Shown: piece by piece, positions 53,985 to 64,000 of the stretch
Numbering within the stretch: the stretch's first letter is position 1
How the letters are laid out: every line of letters starts with the position of its first letter
Assembly (NCBI GenBank): GCA_035048485.1
Contig: CM068581.1
Coordinates: 5,484,430-5,548,429 of the forward strand
Direction of reading: 5' to 3'
DNA from: Pteria penguin
Taxonomy: Eukaryota > Mollusca > Bivalvia > Pterioida > Pteriidae
DNA length: 64,000 nt
Notes under the pieces: model-generated
What the model saw: the letters and a program-made list of their open reading frames with translations, nothing else
Told to the model about the DNA's origin: nothing
The model's database searches: none
Position numbers and translations under genes: made by a program

Positions 53985-54567
53985 ACTACTGTCCGCGCCA
54001 CTCACTCTGGAAACTGGAAAATCTGGATTTTCTGTTATTCATCTTCAGAATAATTTCAAAAATGCAAAACCATTCGATAGATCTTGCTTAGTCGTAACTT
54101 TTGGTGTATGCTATATGTTTGTATGAAGAAGCGTTCATATTTTATAGAAAAAAAAATCAATTTTAGATAGGCCGATTTCCATGTTAAATTTTGACGTGAC
54201 GTCGCCAAGTTTCCATAGACTCCATGTTAAACATCGGCGATGTCACGTCAAAATTAACATAGAAAACGCCCTATCTAAAATGATTTTTCCCTATATTTTT
54301 GTAATGTGTTAAATGTTCTATTATATTATTTATATTCATGTATTGTATAGCTCCATGGTGACTTCTGCCACATAACTGAGCCGGTAACTCCTCTTTTTTC
54401 TTCCCTATAAAATGCGATTGTTTCTTCGTAGAAAGATATAACATACACCAAAAGTTACGACTAAACAAGATCTGTCGATTGATATTAATTTTATAAAACT
54501 ATTTTAAAGATAAATAAGTGAAAATCCAGATTTTTCGGTTTACAAAGTGAGTGGCACGGACAGTAGT
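53985..54567. mobile_element. Palindromic foldback element, copy 2, with a nested insertion
   Basis: It runs from ACTACTGTCCGCGCCACTCA to GTGGCACGGACAGTAGT, so both terminal inverted repeats are present. It is inverted relative to copy 1 at 49651. A 108-bp foreign segment interrupts the right arm at 54295-54402. The central GACGTGACGTCGCC / GGCGATGTCACGTC pair is retained. Confidence 0.9.
54295..54402 (+). mobile_element. 108-bp 3'-end insertion of the Penelope-like element, with target duplication
   Basis: The segment ATTTTTGTAATGTG ... AACTCCTCTTTTTTCTT is the near-identical reverse complement of 11817-11926, the 3' end of the Penelope-like element. It is flanked on both sides by CCCTAT (54289-54294 and 54403-54408), while copy 1 of the foldback element has this motif once. 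It is therefore a severely 5'-truncated insertion; the duplication may be 6-8 bases because the junction is ambiguous. Confidence 0.88.
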
Positions 54568-54568
54568 T

Positions 54569-55640
54569 TAAAGACAGAGTATCGACGAGAATAATAGGGT
54601 TTTATAAACTTCAATCTAATATTATGATACAAGGGACATTTCAAAATGAAATGAAATTCATCTTCAATATCATCTATACAAGATGGACAAGTACGTTTTT
54701 CCACAGGTATGTTCTTATATCGCCCTGTTTCAATACATAGACAATGAGAAGAAAGACGTGATTTACTGATATACTTTTATATTGGTTAAAAATTGGTTTT
54801 GAAAGATATGCTTGTAGAGTGACTTGATCAATAAAGTGTTTATACAAGAAACATTTTGGTGAGGTAATAATTTCAGACATAATAGATTGTCTGTACTAAT
54901 CTTAATACAATAGAAATGACATGATTATCCCTGAAAATAATGTGATTTATAATTATCCACAAGTCGTTTAAACCAAGTTCTGATAAAATACAATGAACAT
55001 CGGCAATCCAATTCTTACAATTAGGTTTATCCATGCATTCAGTTATTAAAGAGTTAAAACAAGATTTCAAAATACAAATCATCGGCATATATCAATAAAA
55101 AGAGATACATTTTTTGCAACTCTGTCCATATACAACCGCTTTGTAAAAATTCCATTTCACCGTCATTTACATACATAGAAAATAGTATTGGAGAAATTAT
55201 TTCCACTTGTAAAACACCTTTGTGGCTAGCAAATGATTCAGAAATGTTACCATTCAATAAAACACTGTTTTTAATATTACTGAATAAAGATTTAATGACT
55301 GTCAATAGCTTTCCTTTTAAACCAAGTTGTGAAATATTATACCACGATTATTTTCTATCTATGGAATCAAAACCTGTTTATAGTCGACAAAGCAATATAA
55401 GCGTGACTTTTTCTTTAAATACATATTTACTATTGTGTTTAGGGCAAAAATAGCATCAGCTGTACCATGATGAGGTTTAGAACCGAACTGCGCATCTGTT
55501 ATAATGGAATTGTTTTCGGACAAGAATATTAACCTTGAATTTAGAACAGACGAAAAGAATTTACACATACAGCTTATTAGGCTGATTCCCCTGTGTATGC
55601 TTAAAGAGACAGAAATGATGGAGAGAACAAAAAAAAAAAA
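54569..55640 (-). pseudogene. LINE remnant 2, reverse transcriptase and CPSC finger
   Basis: On the minus strand the order is HRGISLISCMCKFFSSVLNS (near 55560-55600), NNSIITDAQFGSKPHHGTAD, a FVDYKQ motif A trace, SHKGVLQVEIISPILFSMYV (motif B, near 55200), LLIYADD (motif C, near 55075), then a long degenerate stretch and VEKRTCPSCIDDIEDEFHFI followed by LKCPLYHNIR near 54620-54710. The CPSC...H..C pattern is a C-terminal zinc knuckle found in many non-LTR elements. Frameshifts and stops abound. Its 3' side is cut by the foldback element at 54567. Confidence 0.85.
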
Positions 55641-55659
55641 CCCCTGTCTGTCCTTCAAA

Positions 55660-56573
55660 CAACATATTTCCTTATCATCTATTCTTCTTTCTTTTTCGGC
55701 TAGGGTCGTGGATGGGTTGGAAGTTCCACAAGGTTTTGTATGATATCATGAATATGGGTCCATGTGAAGTGTAATAGTTATAAACGAACAGCATTTTTAT
55801 TATTTCTAATTAATACATAATTTTTAAACATTTTCTTTCTTTCTCTTAAAATAAAATAAAATAAATAAATCAATGACAACAACAACAACACCTTTATGAA
55901 TTCAGATACAAGATCGGTAATCCTTCACAATTAAATCAAATATCATTCAAAATCGCTTCATTCGCCTCTGATTTTTAAGTTCAATGAGTCTCATACTTTA
56001 AAAATAATAATATTCAGTATGCACCCGCTGTGTAGGATCGTAAACAGAATCTTGTTTTCGTCTTCAGTCAATACCATTTCCTGTTTGTGTGTTACTTATT
56101 CGAACACTCCAAAAGATGTGTCAACAAACTGATGTGTAACCTGATGTGTATTTATTTACAGTATACACATATGAATAATACCAAATGTATGGTCCGTTGT
56201 GGGATATTGGAATTTGGCTTTTGTCATTTGGAGATAGGGTAGTACTACCTGAAAATCGTCAGTTTTCAAATTACCTTTACCTCGGTTACCTTTTTTCATT
56301 TGCATGGAGAGGGTGGGGTTCGTTACAAGTACAACTGAACACACGATAATACTTGTACATTATGATATATGTCATACCTGGGCCGCGTTCAAAAACGTAA
56401 GCACCCGATGTGCAGCCGAGTGTTCATTATTTGAACGAGGGTACTCAATTTAGCGCTCGCAATACAAAAGATTTTCAAGACGGCGACTCATGTACCAAAA
56501 TGACTACGCTGCAGTTGGACGAATCTAATTTTATTTCATCATTAATTATTTAATTAATTAATTATGTATTGAA

Positions 56574-56639
<66 letters not shown>

Positions 56640-56857
56640 CATTATTATTATTATTATTTATCATGATTATTATTAAAAAGTAATTTTATACATGTATTTC
56701 GTGAGAGCTCATTTCGTTCAAGAATGTTAAAATTCAAACAGTGGGTGCGCAGTTGTGAAAGGCCAGCTTTAACTCGTATATTGACATTTAAAATTGTTTT
56801 CATTGTATTCTAAATTTAGTGCCAGTCACGTGGCCAATCTGATTAAAAATATCTTTA
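55660..56857. other. Intergenic
   Basis: No gene is supported. It contains the ATT microsatellite near 56577-56660 and otherwise AT-rich unique sequence. Confidence 0.5.
56577..56660. repeat. (ATT)n microsatellite
   Basis: About 27 ATT/TTA repeats with one ATC interruption, flanked by further ATTAATTA sequence. Confidence 0.95.
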
Positions 56858-57340
56858 TGTCTATCAATACTTGTTGTGCTCTGTTTGAACGTAGCCGAAT
56901 AATAAAACTAAGTCATAGCTGAATTGAAAATGGTCATTTATTACAAATGACAAACTGTTGCAATAAGAACATATAAAATATTTACACAAAATATATATTG
57001 ATTTAAAACATTCATATAAAAGTAATAAATGCTGCCTCTTTTTGCCAGAGCAAAAAGTTAAACAAAGAAAGGCAAGTTCAAAGTTGGGGAAAAATACGCC
57101 TACCTAATATTAATAGTTCACGCATGATTAACTTATTATTTATAGGAAGGTGTATGGGGAAGGAGGTGGGTTAGAATGTTAGAGACGTACGCTGTTAGCA
57201 CCATGCAAGTGACTGACTAGAATGAACAAACAAGATAAGATATATGCGTGCGCATGATAAAATTACCGGAAATCTGGTAATAATGTAATACTGTATATGT
57301 CGCCATAAATATATTTATAATGCTTATAAATGGTCATTTA
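56858..57340. repeat. Repeat unit with conserved ends, copy 1 (483 bp)
   Basis: It begins TGTCTATCAATACTTGTTGT (about 93 bases shared with copy 2) and ends with about 170 bases starting TTAGAATGTTAGAGACGTAC (57171) and finishing AAATGGTCATTT. The interior differs from copy 2 apart from a CAAACTGTTGC match. The 3' block contains ATTACCGGAAATCTGGTAAT, a small hairpin. Copy 2 follows with no gap. Confidence 0.85.
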
Positions 57341-57951
57341 TGTCTATCAATACTTGTTGTGCTCTGTTTGAACGTAGCCGAATAATAAAACTAAGTCATA
57401 GCTGAATTGAAAATGGTCATTTATTACAAATGAACGATAAATAATCACAATTCCATATAATAGAAAGTTTTGAAACAGTTTGAATACATTGAAGTTCCAA
57501 GAATGACTTAATAGAGTTCTGCATATAGATGCCTCAAACTGTTGCCGCAGTAATATTAATGAATTGCGCTAGTTCAGATAAAACCAACAACAGCAGCGAA
57601 AATATCCCAGCCAGTTGGCCTCTTTGTTGTTTAAGAAATGTTTATTAATTCTGTACTATCTGCATTTACGCGATTACAAAACTGTAATTAACTGACCAAT
57701 GTCAGTAAAATGTCTTACCGTAAACACAGAAACGATGATGATACTAAATTCCGTATAAACACTATTTAAAAGCACTAAACTTTAGAATGTTAGAGACGTA
57801 CGCTGTTAGCACCATGCAAGTGACTGACTAGAATGAACAAACAAGATAAGATATATGCGTGCGCATGATAAAATTACCGGAAATCTGGTAATAATGTAAT
57901 ACTGTATATGTCGCCATAAATATATTTATAATGCTTATAAATGGTCATTTG
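57341..57951. repeat. Repeat unit with conserved ends, copy 2 (611 bp)
   Basis: The same 5' block (TGTCTATCAATACTTGTTGT, 483 bases from the first) and 3' block (TTAGAATGTTAGAGACGTAC at 57782, 611 bases from the first) enclose a different, longer interior of about 350 bases. Both shared blocks are nearly identical between copies while the interiors are not, which simple tandem duplication does not explain. Confidence 0.85.
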
Positions 57952-59400
57952 TATATTCCGCTTCTCTATTTGTTCCATTAGCATTGCGGATAAAGATATG
58001 GTGATACTCCGTAAGCGGTCATGTTCTGGTGAGCCCTGATCGATGACATTTCAGTCACCGAAACCGCTATTTCCCATAGCCAATCATTAACTCGACTAGG
58101 CACGTGCAAAATGACGCAATATGTAACAAACACTTTACTGTTCAAAAACTTGAAGGTCACGCTCGCTGGGGATGTTAGTTTCAATCCTTTGAATTTTTGC
58201 CGATCCATTGATTGGCTGAAAATCAGAATTCACTAGAACATGGTCCCTTATGGGGTTTAGCCAGATCTCTGTCCACAATGGGACAAAGAAAGAAGCGGAA
58301 TAAAGATAAGGATTTAATCAGATTGTCACGTGGCTACAGGTAGACTTGCTATGTAAGGCAGATTGTCACGTGGCTACTGGTAGACTTGCTATATAAGGCA
58401 GATTGTCACATGGCTACAGGTAGACTTGCTATATAAGGCAGAATAATAATGATTATTCTGGGTCGGTCGATAAATTGTACTAATACTAACCTTCTCTACT
58501 TTTTAGTACACAAGTCCGAAGGACTTACCTTTCAGCTTTAAAATATAAATTAGACATAGATATGTGTGGTTTATCTGCTTGGTCGTCGGGAATGTAAGGG
58601 GGGGGGGTGTTAAATATTTCAAACTTTCTATTTGTATTATATCAACTTCATTATTGTATTGAATAATTGAACTTTCTATATTTTATGTCTCCTTTATCTG
58701 ATTGTATTTGGCTTGGTTACGAGCTAGAAATCCTTTTCGAACATGAAGACAGGCGCTGGTATATTTGTTTTGATATCTGTACTGTAAGCATGGCTAAGAA
58801 AAGTGCGGAAATCTGATTTTGAAAAAAGGGCAATGCCTCTTGGAAAAAAAGTAGGTCAACCATGACCAAAGTTGAACTTGATCTGTAACTCCTCAAGGGG
58901 AAACTTACTACCCTTTTGCTGCTTGATATCTGTAAATATTTCGGGAAAAGTCTGGAAAACCAGCGTGACAGACGAGCAGACGGAGTGGAAAGCTATCGTC
59001 CCCTCCGGTATCACCGGTGGGTGACTAACAAATGCATATATAGTATACATCTTCTTATTCTTCTTCTTGTTATAGTAGTGGTACTCGCTAAACGAGTGTC
59101 CAGACTCTAGGGCTTGGTGGCGAACAGCTTATATAACTTCGTTATGTATAGGTTAAAACAGACGATCCAATAATAACTAATGTACACAACAGGGGTCAGA
59201 GTCTGGATAAGCCAGCTGAAAGGTGTCCACTGAGAGGGCTGCATGTGTTAGCACTGGTAGACTGTATTTATGCCATGATGGTTAATGACAGGAAAGAATA
59301 TTTATACACGTCGGCTCGGGTGTTGATTTGCCTGATGTTGTTGGCCTGGATGCCACGAATTACTCTAGTATTGATTATTAGTTATTAGGTTTTGAATTGG
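57952..59400. other. Intergenic with short repeats
   Basis: It holds the 40-bp triplicate at 58318-58441 and a G-run near 58600. At 58850-59000 there is a stretch I recall from repeats of other bivalves, with no second copy here to confirm it. No gene is supported. Confidence 0.4.
58318..58441. repeat. Three-copy tandem repeat, 40-bp unit
   Basis: CAGATTGTCACGTGGCTACA followed by GGTAGACTTGCTATATAAGG is repeated three times with one or two changes per copy. Each unit ends in a TATA-like CTATATAAGG. Confidence 0.9.
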
Positions 59401-59439
59401 AATTTGAACTTTGTGGTGTATCATTTTGTAGAGCATGGT

Positions 59440-61990
59440 GACTTTGCTCTTCGCTCATAAGTGTTGAAGTGACTTCCAATTTAGGTGGTTTAGCATATTT
59501 GTAAGATACTCGGGGTCCCTCGAATAGTAGTTCCCAGTCGCAAAACGTGCTGTTTGACGTTGGACCTGCTCTAACCGTTGAATTTGTTGGATTTGGTGCT
59601 TGTCCCAGACTGTCGAGGCGTATTCCAGTAATAGCCTTATTAGTGTGGTAAATTCCTGGGCTCGCACGTTCTGTGGGCAACTGTGGAGGTTACTTCTTAG
59701 GAATGTAAAGATGATGGATAGATATCCTAAGGATCTTGTTGCCTTGGTGGTTGCTTGTCTTATGTGTTCTCACCAAGACAAATCATGGCTGATATGGACC
59801 CCAAGATACTTTCATCCTTCCACAACCTCGTGGGTGTGTCCATGGAGGTGGTAATTGGTGTTAAATGGCCTTCTCTTGCGAGTTACGTAGATCGCAGTAC
59901 ACTTCTACGGATAAAAGGAAATCTGCCAATCAGATTATCACTTTTCCAGTGCCGAGAGGTCCTCCATCTAATTTGTTTGAGTCCGTAAAGCCAGCTCCTA
60001 GATTGTGGCTATGAGCTGCGTATCGCATGACCTTTCACATGGAAAACTGTGTGGTGAATCTGTCAGGATGTTATTCTCATGCAGGTGGTCCATAATGTTG
60101 GCATGCAGGATGCGCTCCATTACACCGGGATCATGTCGAGTCCAGTGACCTTGTCTGCAGTGACCTCCGAGAAAACTGAGACAAACTGCTGGTAAAGTAT
60201 GTTGGCTTTGACCTCAGCCTCGCTGTGAATAACGCCATCAGCAATGCGAAGTGGAGATACCTCTGATGACCCTTGTTTTCCTTTGATATAGCTCCACAAC
60301 ATTTTAGGGTTATCCTTGGCACGTTGACCTATTACGTCGTGCACATGGGTATCATGGACCTCCCGAATGCTTTTCTGGCTGATTTCAGCTTCTTACAGCG
60401 TTTTGTGTCTTTTGTGTTCCCGGAGGTCTTTGCCTTTTTAAAGCATGTGTTTTGGCTGTTTCAACCTTCTGGTTTTTGTATTCATCCATGGGTTTGTGGT
60501 TCTGGATCTTGTGGTTTGGTGAGGAACGTTGTTTTCCAAAATGGCCAAGAGTTGTTCCTTGAATGATTCCCCCAAGGCGTCTATCCCCTGGAGTAAAATG
60601 GTGCACAGGGTCGTAAAGATGTTAAGAGCCTCTAGCTTCTGGCTAGCGAGGTTTGCCTTTTCCCATAGGTAGATCTTTCAACGCATGGGCTTCAACATTT
60701 GTGGTTTAGTAAGTGTATCCATAAAGACGGTATCGTGATCATTTACTCTCTTGGAATGGACTCACAATTGCTGACCAGAGATGGATTACTTATGTAGAAG
60801 ATGTCCAGAATGTTGTTACCCCTGGTTGGAGTTTCTACCAAGTGATGCACTCAACACTACACAGGTATGCTGAGGTAGGTGTTAGACATCGCAGCAGGAT
60901 ATTGCTATGATGTGACTGCCAGTGTTGGCCAGTATACAGTTAGGTGCAGTCCTAACCTTACATAAAGTGCACTTCGAGTCAACTTTATGACTGCTTTTCA
61001 ACTTTACTTGGCGACTTGGAATCAAGTTCAGTAGTAAACTTGATTCCAAGTTTAGTACTAAACTTGATTCCAAGTTTACTCCAAGTGCACTTCAAGTTTA
61101 GTTTACTTTCTAAATACATCTACATTTACTATATTTTTCTGTTAAAACAATCTTTTTGTATAAAATATGCAAATGTAAATAGTAAGATAATTATTTCTAT
61201 CATGCTATACGAAACTGGATAATTGTAATAAACAAACGTGAAAAGTAAACTTGGTATCACGTGATAGTAAACTTAAAGACGGAATTACTTTAAAGTAAAC
61301 TTGTTACCAAGTGCACTTGACTAAAGTTTATGACTGGTTTTCAGGACGAAAAGCTAAACTTGAAGTGCACTTGTCAAGTGCACTTGAATGTAAGGTTAGG
61401 ACTGCATCCAACTGTATGTCGGTAAAGTTAAAGTCGCCGTTAATCCAAAAATGTCATTTACTGTATTCCTGTCTGAGTCTTGTGAGTTCATCTAGGACTC
61501 CATGTTCTTTTTTGACTTCATTTGGTGCTCAATAGAAGACTAATATTATAATTGACTTAAATTTGTTTACCCGAACTTTGAGACAGATGAGTTCGAGCCT
61601 CTTATTCGTAGATACTTGAGTACATACCAAGTCATCTTGAGAACTCCACCATGAGAGTCGATTCTATCCCTTCTGAACACAGTGTAGTTACTTGGCAGAA
61701 CTTTAGATGAGAAGAGATTGGGGTCCAGCCATATCTCAGTACCAATTATAATGTTTGGTTCAGTATTTTCAAGAAGTGCCTTGGTATCTTGAACCTTATT
61801 CTTAGTGCTCTGGAAGTTAACTTCTACTGTCCTCAGTGAGGATTTTTAAGCTTAGCTGGGTGCTGCTTTGGTTTTCTTGGAGATGATGTGGCTTTAGGGC
61901 TTCCAAGAGATGATGAAAGGCTGCTGACAGTCAAGCTTCATGTATATAAGTGAAATTCATTTATCGATTCAGAAAAGATGTGATCTAATG
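59440..61990 (-). pseudogene. LINE remnant 3: endonuclease and C-terminus, reverse transcriptase core deleted
   Basis: From its 5' side (61850 downward): VEVNFQSTKNKVQDTKALLE then NTEPNIIIGTEIWLDPNLFS and NYTVFRRDRIDSHGG, the start of an AP-type endonuclease; after an inserted element, LVETPTRGNNILDIFYISNP (near 60800), the endonuclease end; then DNPKMLWSYIKGKQGSSEVS and YQQFVSVFSEVTADKV (near 60180-60330), the linker before the reverse transcriptase. The reverse transcriptase core with YADD is absent, and the frame resumes with LLEYASTVWDKHQIQQIQRL and TGNYYSRDPEYLTNML (59455-59667), the C-terminal domain. Multiple stops and frameshifts are present. The 5' limit is uncertain. Confidence 0.88.
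60932..61419. mobile_element. Terminal-inverted-repeat element inserted in LINE remnant 3
   Basis: The left end ATACAGTTAGGTGCAGTCCT, AACCTTACATAAAGTGCACTT is mirrored at the right end by AAGTGCACTTGAATGTAAGG, TTAGGACTGCATCCAACTGTAT. The interior is AT-rich with further AAACTTGATTCCAAGTTTA mirror repeats and no coding frame, which fits a non-autonomous DNA transposon (MITE). It splits the LINE endonuclease coding region. A target duplication could not be fixed because the flanking bases overlap the inverted repeat. Confidence 0.85.
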
Positions 61991-61994
61991 GCAT

Positions 61995-62750
61995 TTTGAC
62001 GTGTTCCCTTGTCCATAAAAATTATTATAGCCAATCCTGATGGACAAGGGCTTGCACTTAAGCAGTACTCTGCCCTGATTTCATCATCTTCATAATGTCA
62101 AGCTTATGTGATTTGTGAGAGGGACGAGATCACAAAGCCCTGAATATTGTGAAGATGTGATTCAAGCTAAAATTACTTGTATTTTAGCTTTCAGGTTGAC
62201 TTTTTAAAGAACGACAAGTAAAATATATTGATTTCACTTATTTATTTGTTTATATTTATTAATAATTATTTATTTTTGTGTAATGAGAATATACATGTTT
62301 AATACGATTATACTGAACAAGAACCTAAGCAATACGATGAATGCCAGAGAACACAGACTGTGGCGGATCGAAGATTTCCCGAAAAAGATGGTGTACATGT
62401 GAAAGTCAAGTATTAGCCATAATCATCAGACATTTTTGGTGCCAAATCTGGAGTTTTACTCATATTATTTCTGACTTTATCTATAATGTGTGTTGATACA
62501 GATCGAATTTTAAATAGATTGTTTCGAGGTTTTCACAATTTTTCACGAAAAATGGCAATTATAAAGTGTTTGACGCCTACATATTTATTGTATTGTAAGC
62601 AAATTATATTTTAAAGATAAATTTAAAGATACTACACCATAATTTTATATACTCCAATATAAAATATTATGAAAATGATATATTGTTTTGCCAGCTGTTT
62701 TAATTGTGAGATTGGATGGTTTTAAAGGTTTTATTTGACGCGGATGTGCG
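61995..62750. other. Intergenic, no feature seen
   Basis: AT-rich sequence between the LINE and the hAT remnant. A TTGTGAGAGGGACGAGATCACAA motif near 62112 forms a small inverted repeat. No gene is supported. Confidence 0.45.
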
Positions 62751-62756
62751 GAGGAA

Positions 62757-63131
62757 AACAACTATCAACTCTTTTTGAATAATCATCGCGATGGACATAG
62801 AGCAGTATCAGTTGATTTTCACTCATTGTACTTCTTGCCTTGGTTTTGAAGTCCTCCAAAAGCAAAATAACTTCTCTCTACTGATGTAGCTGATACGGGC
62901 ATGAGAAGTAATAACCTCAGGACATGTTTGGATAAAATGAAGAATTAATGAACATCAGGGTTAATTTTAAATCATCTGGCACTTTTTATTCTTTCTGGTA
63001 CCTCTAACCATTCTCTTGTCTACAGCCTGAATTTCTCTTTGAAAGAGTCTTGCTTGGAAAATCATCTCCAAAATATTCTTTCATTCCAATGAATTGTGTA
63101 TCCTTTAGCTGTTCCACTGGAATCAGACCTA
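62757..63131 (-). pseudogene. hAT-family transposase C-terminal remnant
   Basis: The minus-strand pieces are LIPVEQLKDTQFIGMKEYFG (near 63080-63125), DDLKLTLMFINSSFYPNMS, LLLMPVSATSVERSYFAF (near 62860-62910) and, after a frameshift, KTKARSTMSENQLILL then VHRDDYSKRVDS (near 62757-62850). The PVS.TS.ERS(Y/F) and (K)TK.RSTM...L motifs are the signature of the hAT dimerisation domain. It is broken by at least two frameshifts and stops. The rest of the transposase is not in the window. Confidence 0.8.
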
Positions 63132-63143
63132 ACGATCTAACAA

Positions 63144-63318
63144 TAATATTCGATTGTGCTGCGGTTACGATACCGACTTAGGACGGTCAATTAAAGTAAC
63201 AAACGTCACTTAATGGTTGTGGTTAACCGGTTTACGGGCGTCCATCTTCCGCAAAAGCACATTCAAAGGACACACATTTAAAAATGTATAAATAATCATC
63301 CATATATGGATCAACAGG
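63144..63318 (+). repeat. Repeat shared with the Penelope-like insertion at 11922-12110
   Basis: AATATTCGATTGTGCTGCGG, TTACGATACCGACTTAGGAC and GGTTAACCGGTTTACGGGCG to TCAACAGG match 11922-12110 in the same plus orientation. Here it lies upstream of, and in the same orientation as, a plus-strand reverse transcriptase fragment; in the first copy it lies downstream of a minus-strand one. Relative to the coding strand the two are inverted, the layout of Penelope pseudo-terminal repeats. Confidence 0.8.
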
Positions 63319-63774
63319 TTTCATTCAATTAATAATCCTTCATTCGCGGATTACCTTAGCATCATCTATCCAAGTGAACTTAAGGTCAAAGAAACCACAG
63401 AAAGTAGGAATTCTACTTCGTATTTAGATATTATGTTGTCTTTCGACATTAATGGTCAATTGAACATCTCACTCTATGACAAACGTGACGATTTCAATTT
63501 CGCTATCACAAACTTTCCTTTCATAAGTAGCAACATTCCATCATCGCCCGCATGCGGCGTATTCATATCTCAGTTAATACGTTATTCCAGAGCATGTTCA
63601 AATTACAGTGACTTTTTTCTGAGGGCTAGGCGACTTTCAGTTAAGCTGCTCAACCAGGGTTATACATGTGCTAGACTAGCAACGTCACTGAGGAAATTCT
63701 ATGGTCGTTACGAGACTCTTATTTCTCCATATGATATCTCGTTATCCAGACTTTTAAATGATATTCTGGACTGA
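63319..63774 (+). pseudogene. Reverse transcriptase C-terminal fragment, second Penelope-like copy
   Basis: An uninterrupted frame of 151 codons runs from 63319 to the TGA at 63772-63774 with no start of its own in its first part. It encodes INNPSFADYLSIIYPSELKV, YLDIMLSFDINGQLNISLYD, KRDDFNFAITNFPF, GVFISQLIRYSRAC and LLNQGY, aligned with 12324-12890 of the first copy. The catalytic YLDD motif would lie just before 63319 and is cut off by the junction. The open frame suggests a rather recent insertion or a relative with intact copies elsewhere. Confidence 0.88.
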
Positions 63775-64000
63775 GACCGATTCCGATCATTTTACACAGT
63801 TTTGACACCTTCTATACTAGAAGGTTACCTACTTCGACTTCTCCATATATAAATAAATATGGAATTTACACGATCTGACTCTTTCTACTGGGTATATGTG
63901 ACGGGTGTTGCTAGCAAGCAGGAGATGCTCACTCTCCCCGGGCACCTGATCTCACTCCATCACAGGGGTTAACATATGCTCTTCAGGTAGACATATTTTG
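63775..64000 (+). mobile_element. 3' region of the second Penelope-like copy, runs off the window
   Basis: Non-coding sequence after the reverse transcriptase stop, with GTGACGGGTGTTGCTAGCAA, CTCTCCCCGGGCACCTGAT and CACAGGGGTTAACA. I recall a similar 3' flank (GACGGGTG..., CACCTGAT...) following this reverse transcriptase family in other bivalve sequences. The end of the element is not reached. Confidence 0.55.

Noticed and set aside
59600..60566. Plus-strand frames of 77-97 codons
   Set aside because: They are antisense to LINE remnant 3, whose minus-strand motifs are recognisable.

Overview
The window looks like nuclear DNA of a mollusc, most likely a bivalve. It is AT-rich, genes are split into short exons by large introns, and much of the rest is tandem arrays and dispersed elements of kinds I associate with bivalve genomes (tRNA-derived SINEs, hairpin-ended repeats beginning CAAGAG, decayed LINEs, Penelope-like elements). 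No species can be named from sequence alone.

Three genes can be supported. (1) On the + strand, nine exons between 4219 and 25087 encode the C-terminal 313 residues of a RASA1 / p120 RasGAP orthologue: the catalytic RasGAP domain with arginine finger and FLR motif, then the C-terminal tail and stop. All eight introns have GT-AG ends and compatible phases. The upstream SH2/SH3/PH/C2 exons lie outside or were not found. (2) On the - strand, inside the RASA1 intron 15406-20494, a two-exon gene encodes a complete 412-residue nicotinic-type Cys-loop receptor subunit without the vicinal cysteines of alpha subunits; its only coding intron uses a GC-AG donor. (3) On the - strand at 38478-39518, one exon encodes a type II membrane glycosyltransferase of the GT32 (DXD sugar-binding) family.

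Layout: 1-4218 is presumed RASA1 intron. 4219-25087 is RASA1 with the nested receptor gene; its introns carry a 48-bp array, a Penelope-like insertion, arrays of 78, 32, 36, 44 and 30 bp, a foldback element and SINEs. 26050-27180 is a 54-bp minisatellite, 30165-34470 a 4.3-kb satellite of 34-bp units with a 1218-bp higher-order duplication, and 36040-37375 a 31-bp array. The glycosyltransferase follows. 39696-46550 holds two copies of one long repeat (the second internally deleted) and an abutting third element. 47-64 kb is a graveyard of transposons: three LINE remnants, two copies of a palindromic foldback element (one carrying a 108-bp insertion with a visible target duplication), SINEs, a terminal-inverted-repeat element inside a LINE, a hAT transposase remnant and a second Penelope-like fragment.

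The most unusual points are the triplicated 5' splice site of the first RASA1 exon, the GC-AG intron of the nested receptor, the reconstructible nested insertions, and the inverted arrangement of a repeat around the two Penelope-like fragments. I found no convincing new multi-gene system; the long open frames over arrays arise because the repeat units are multiples of three.
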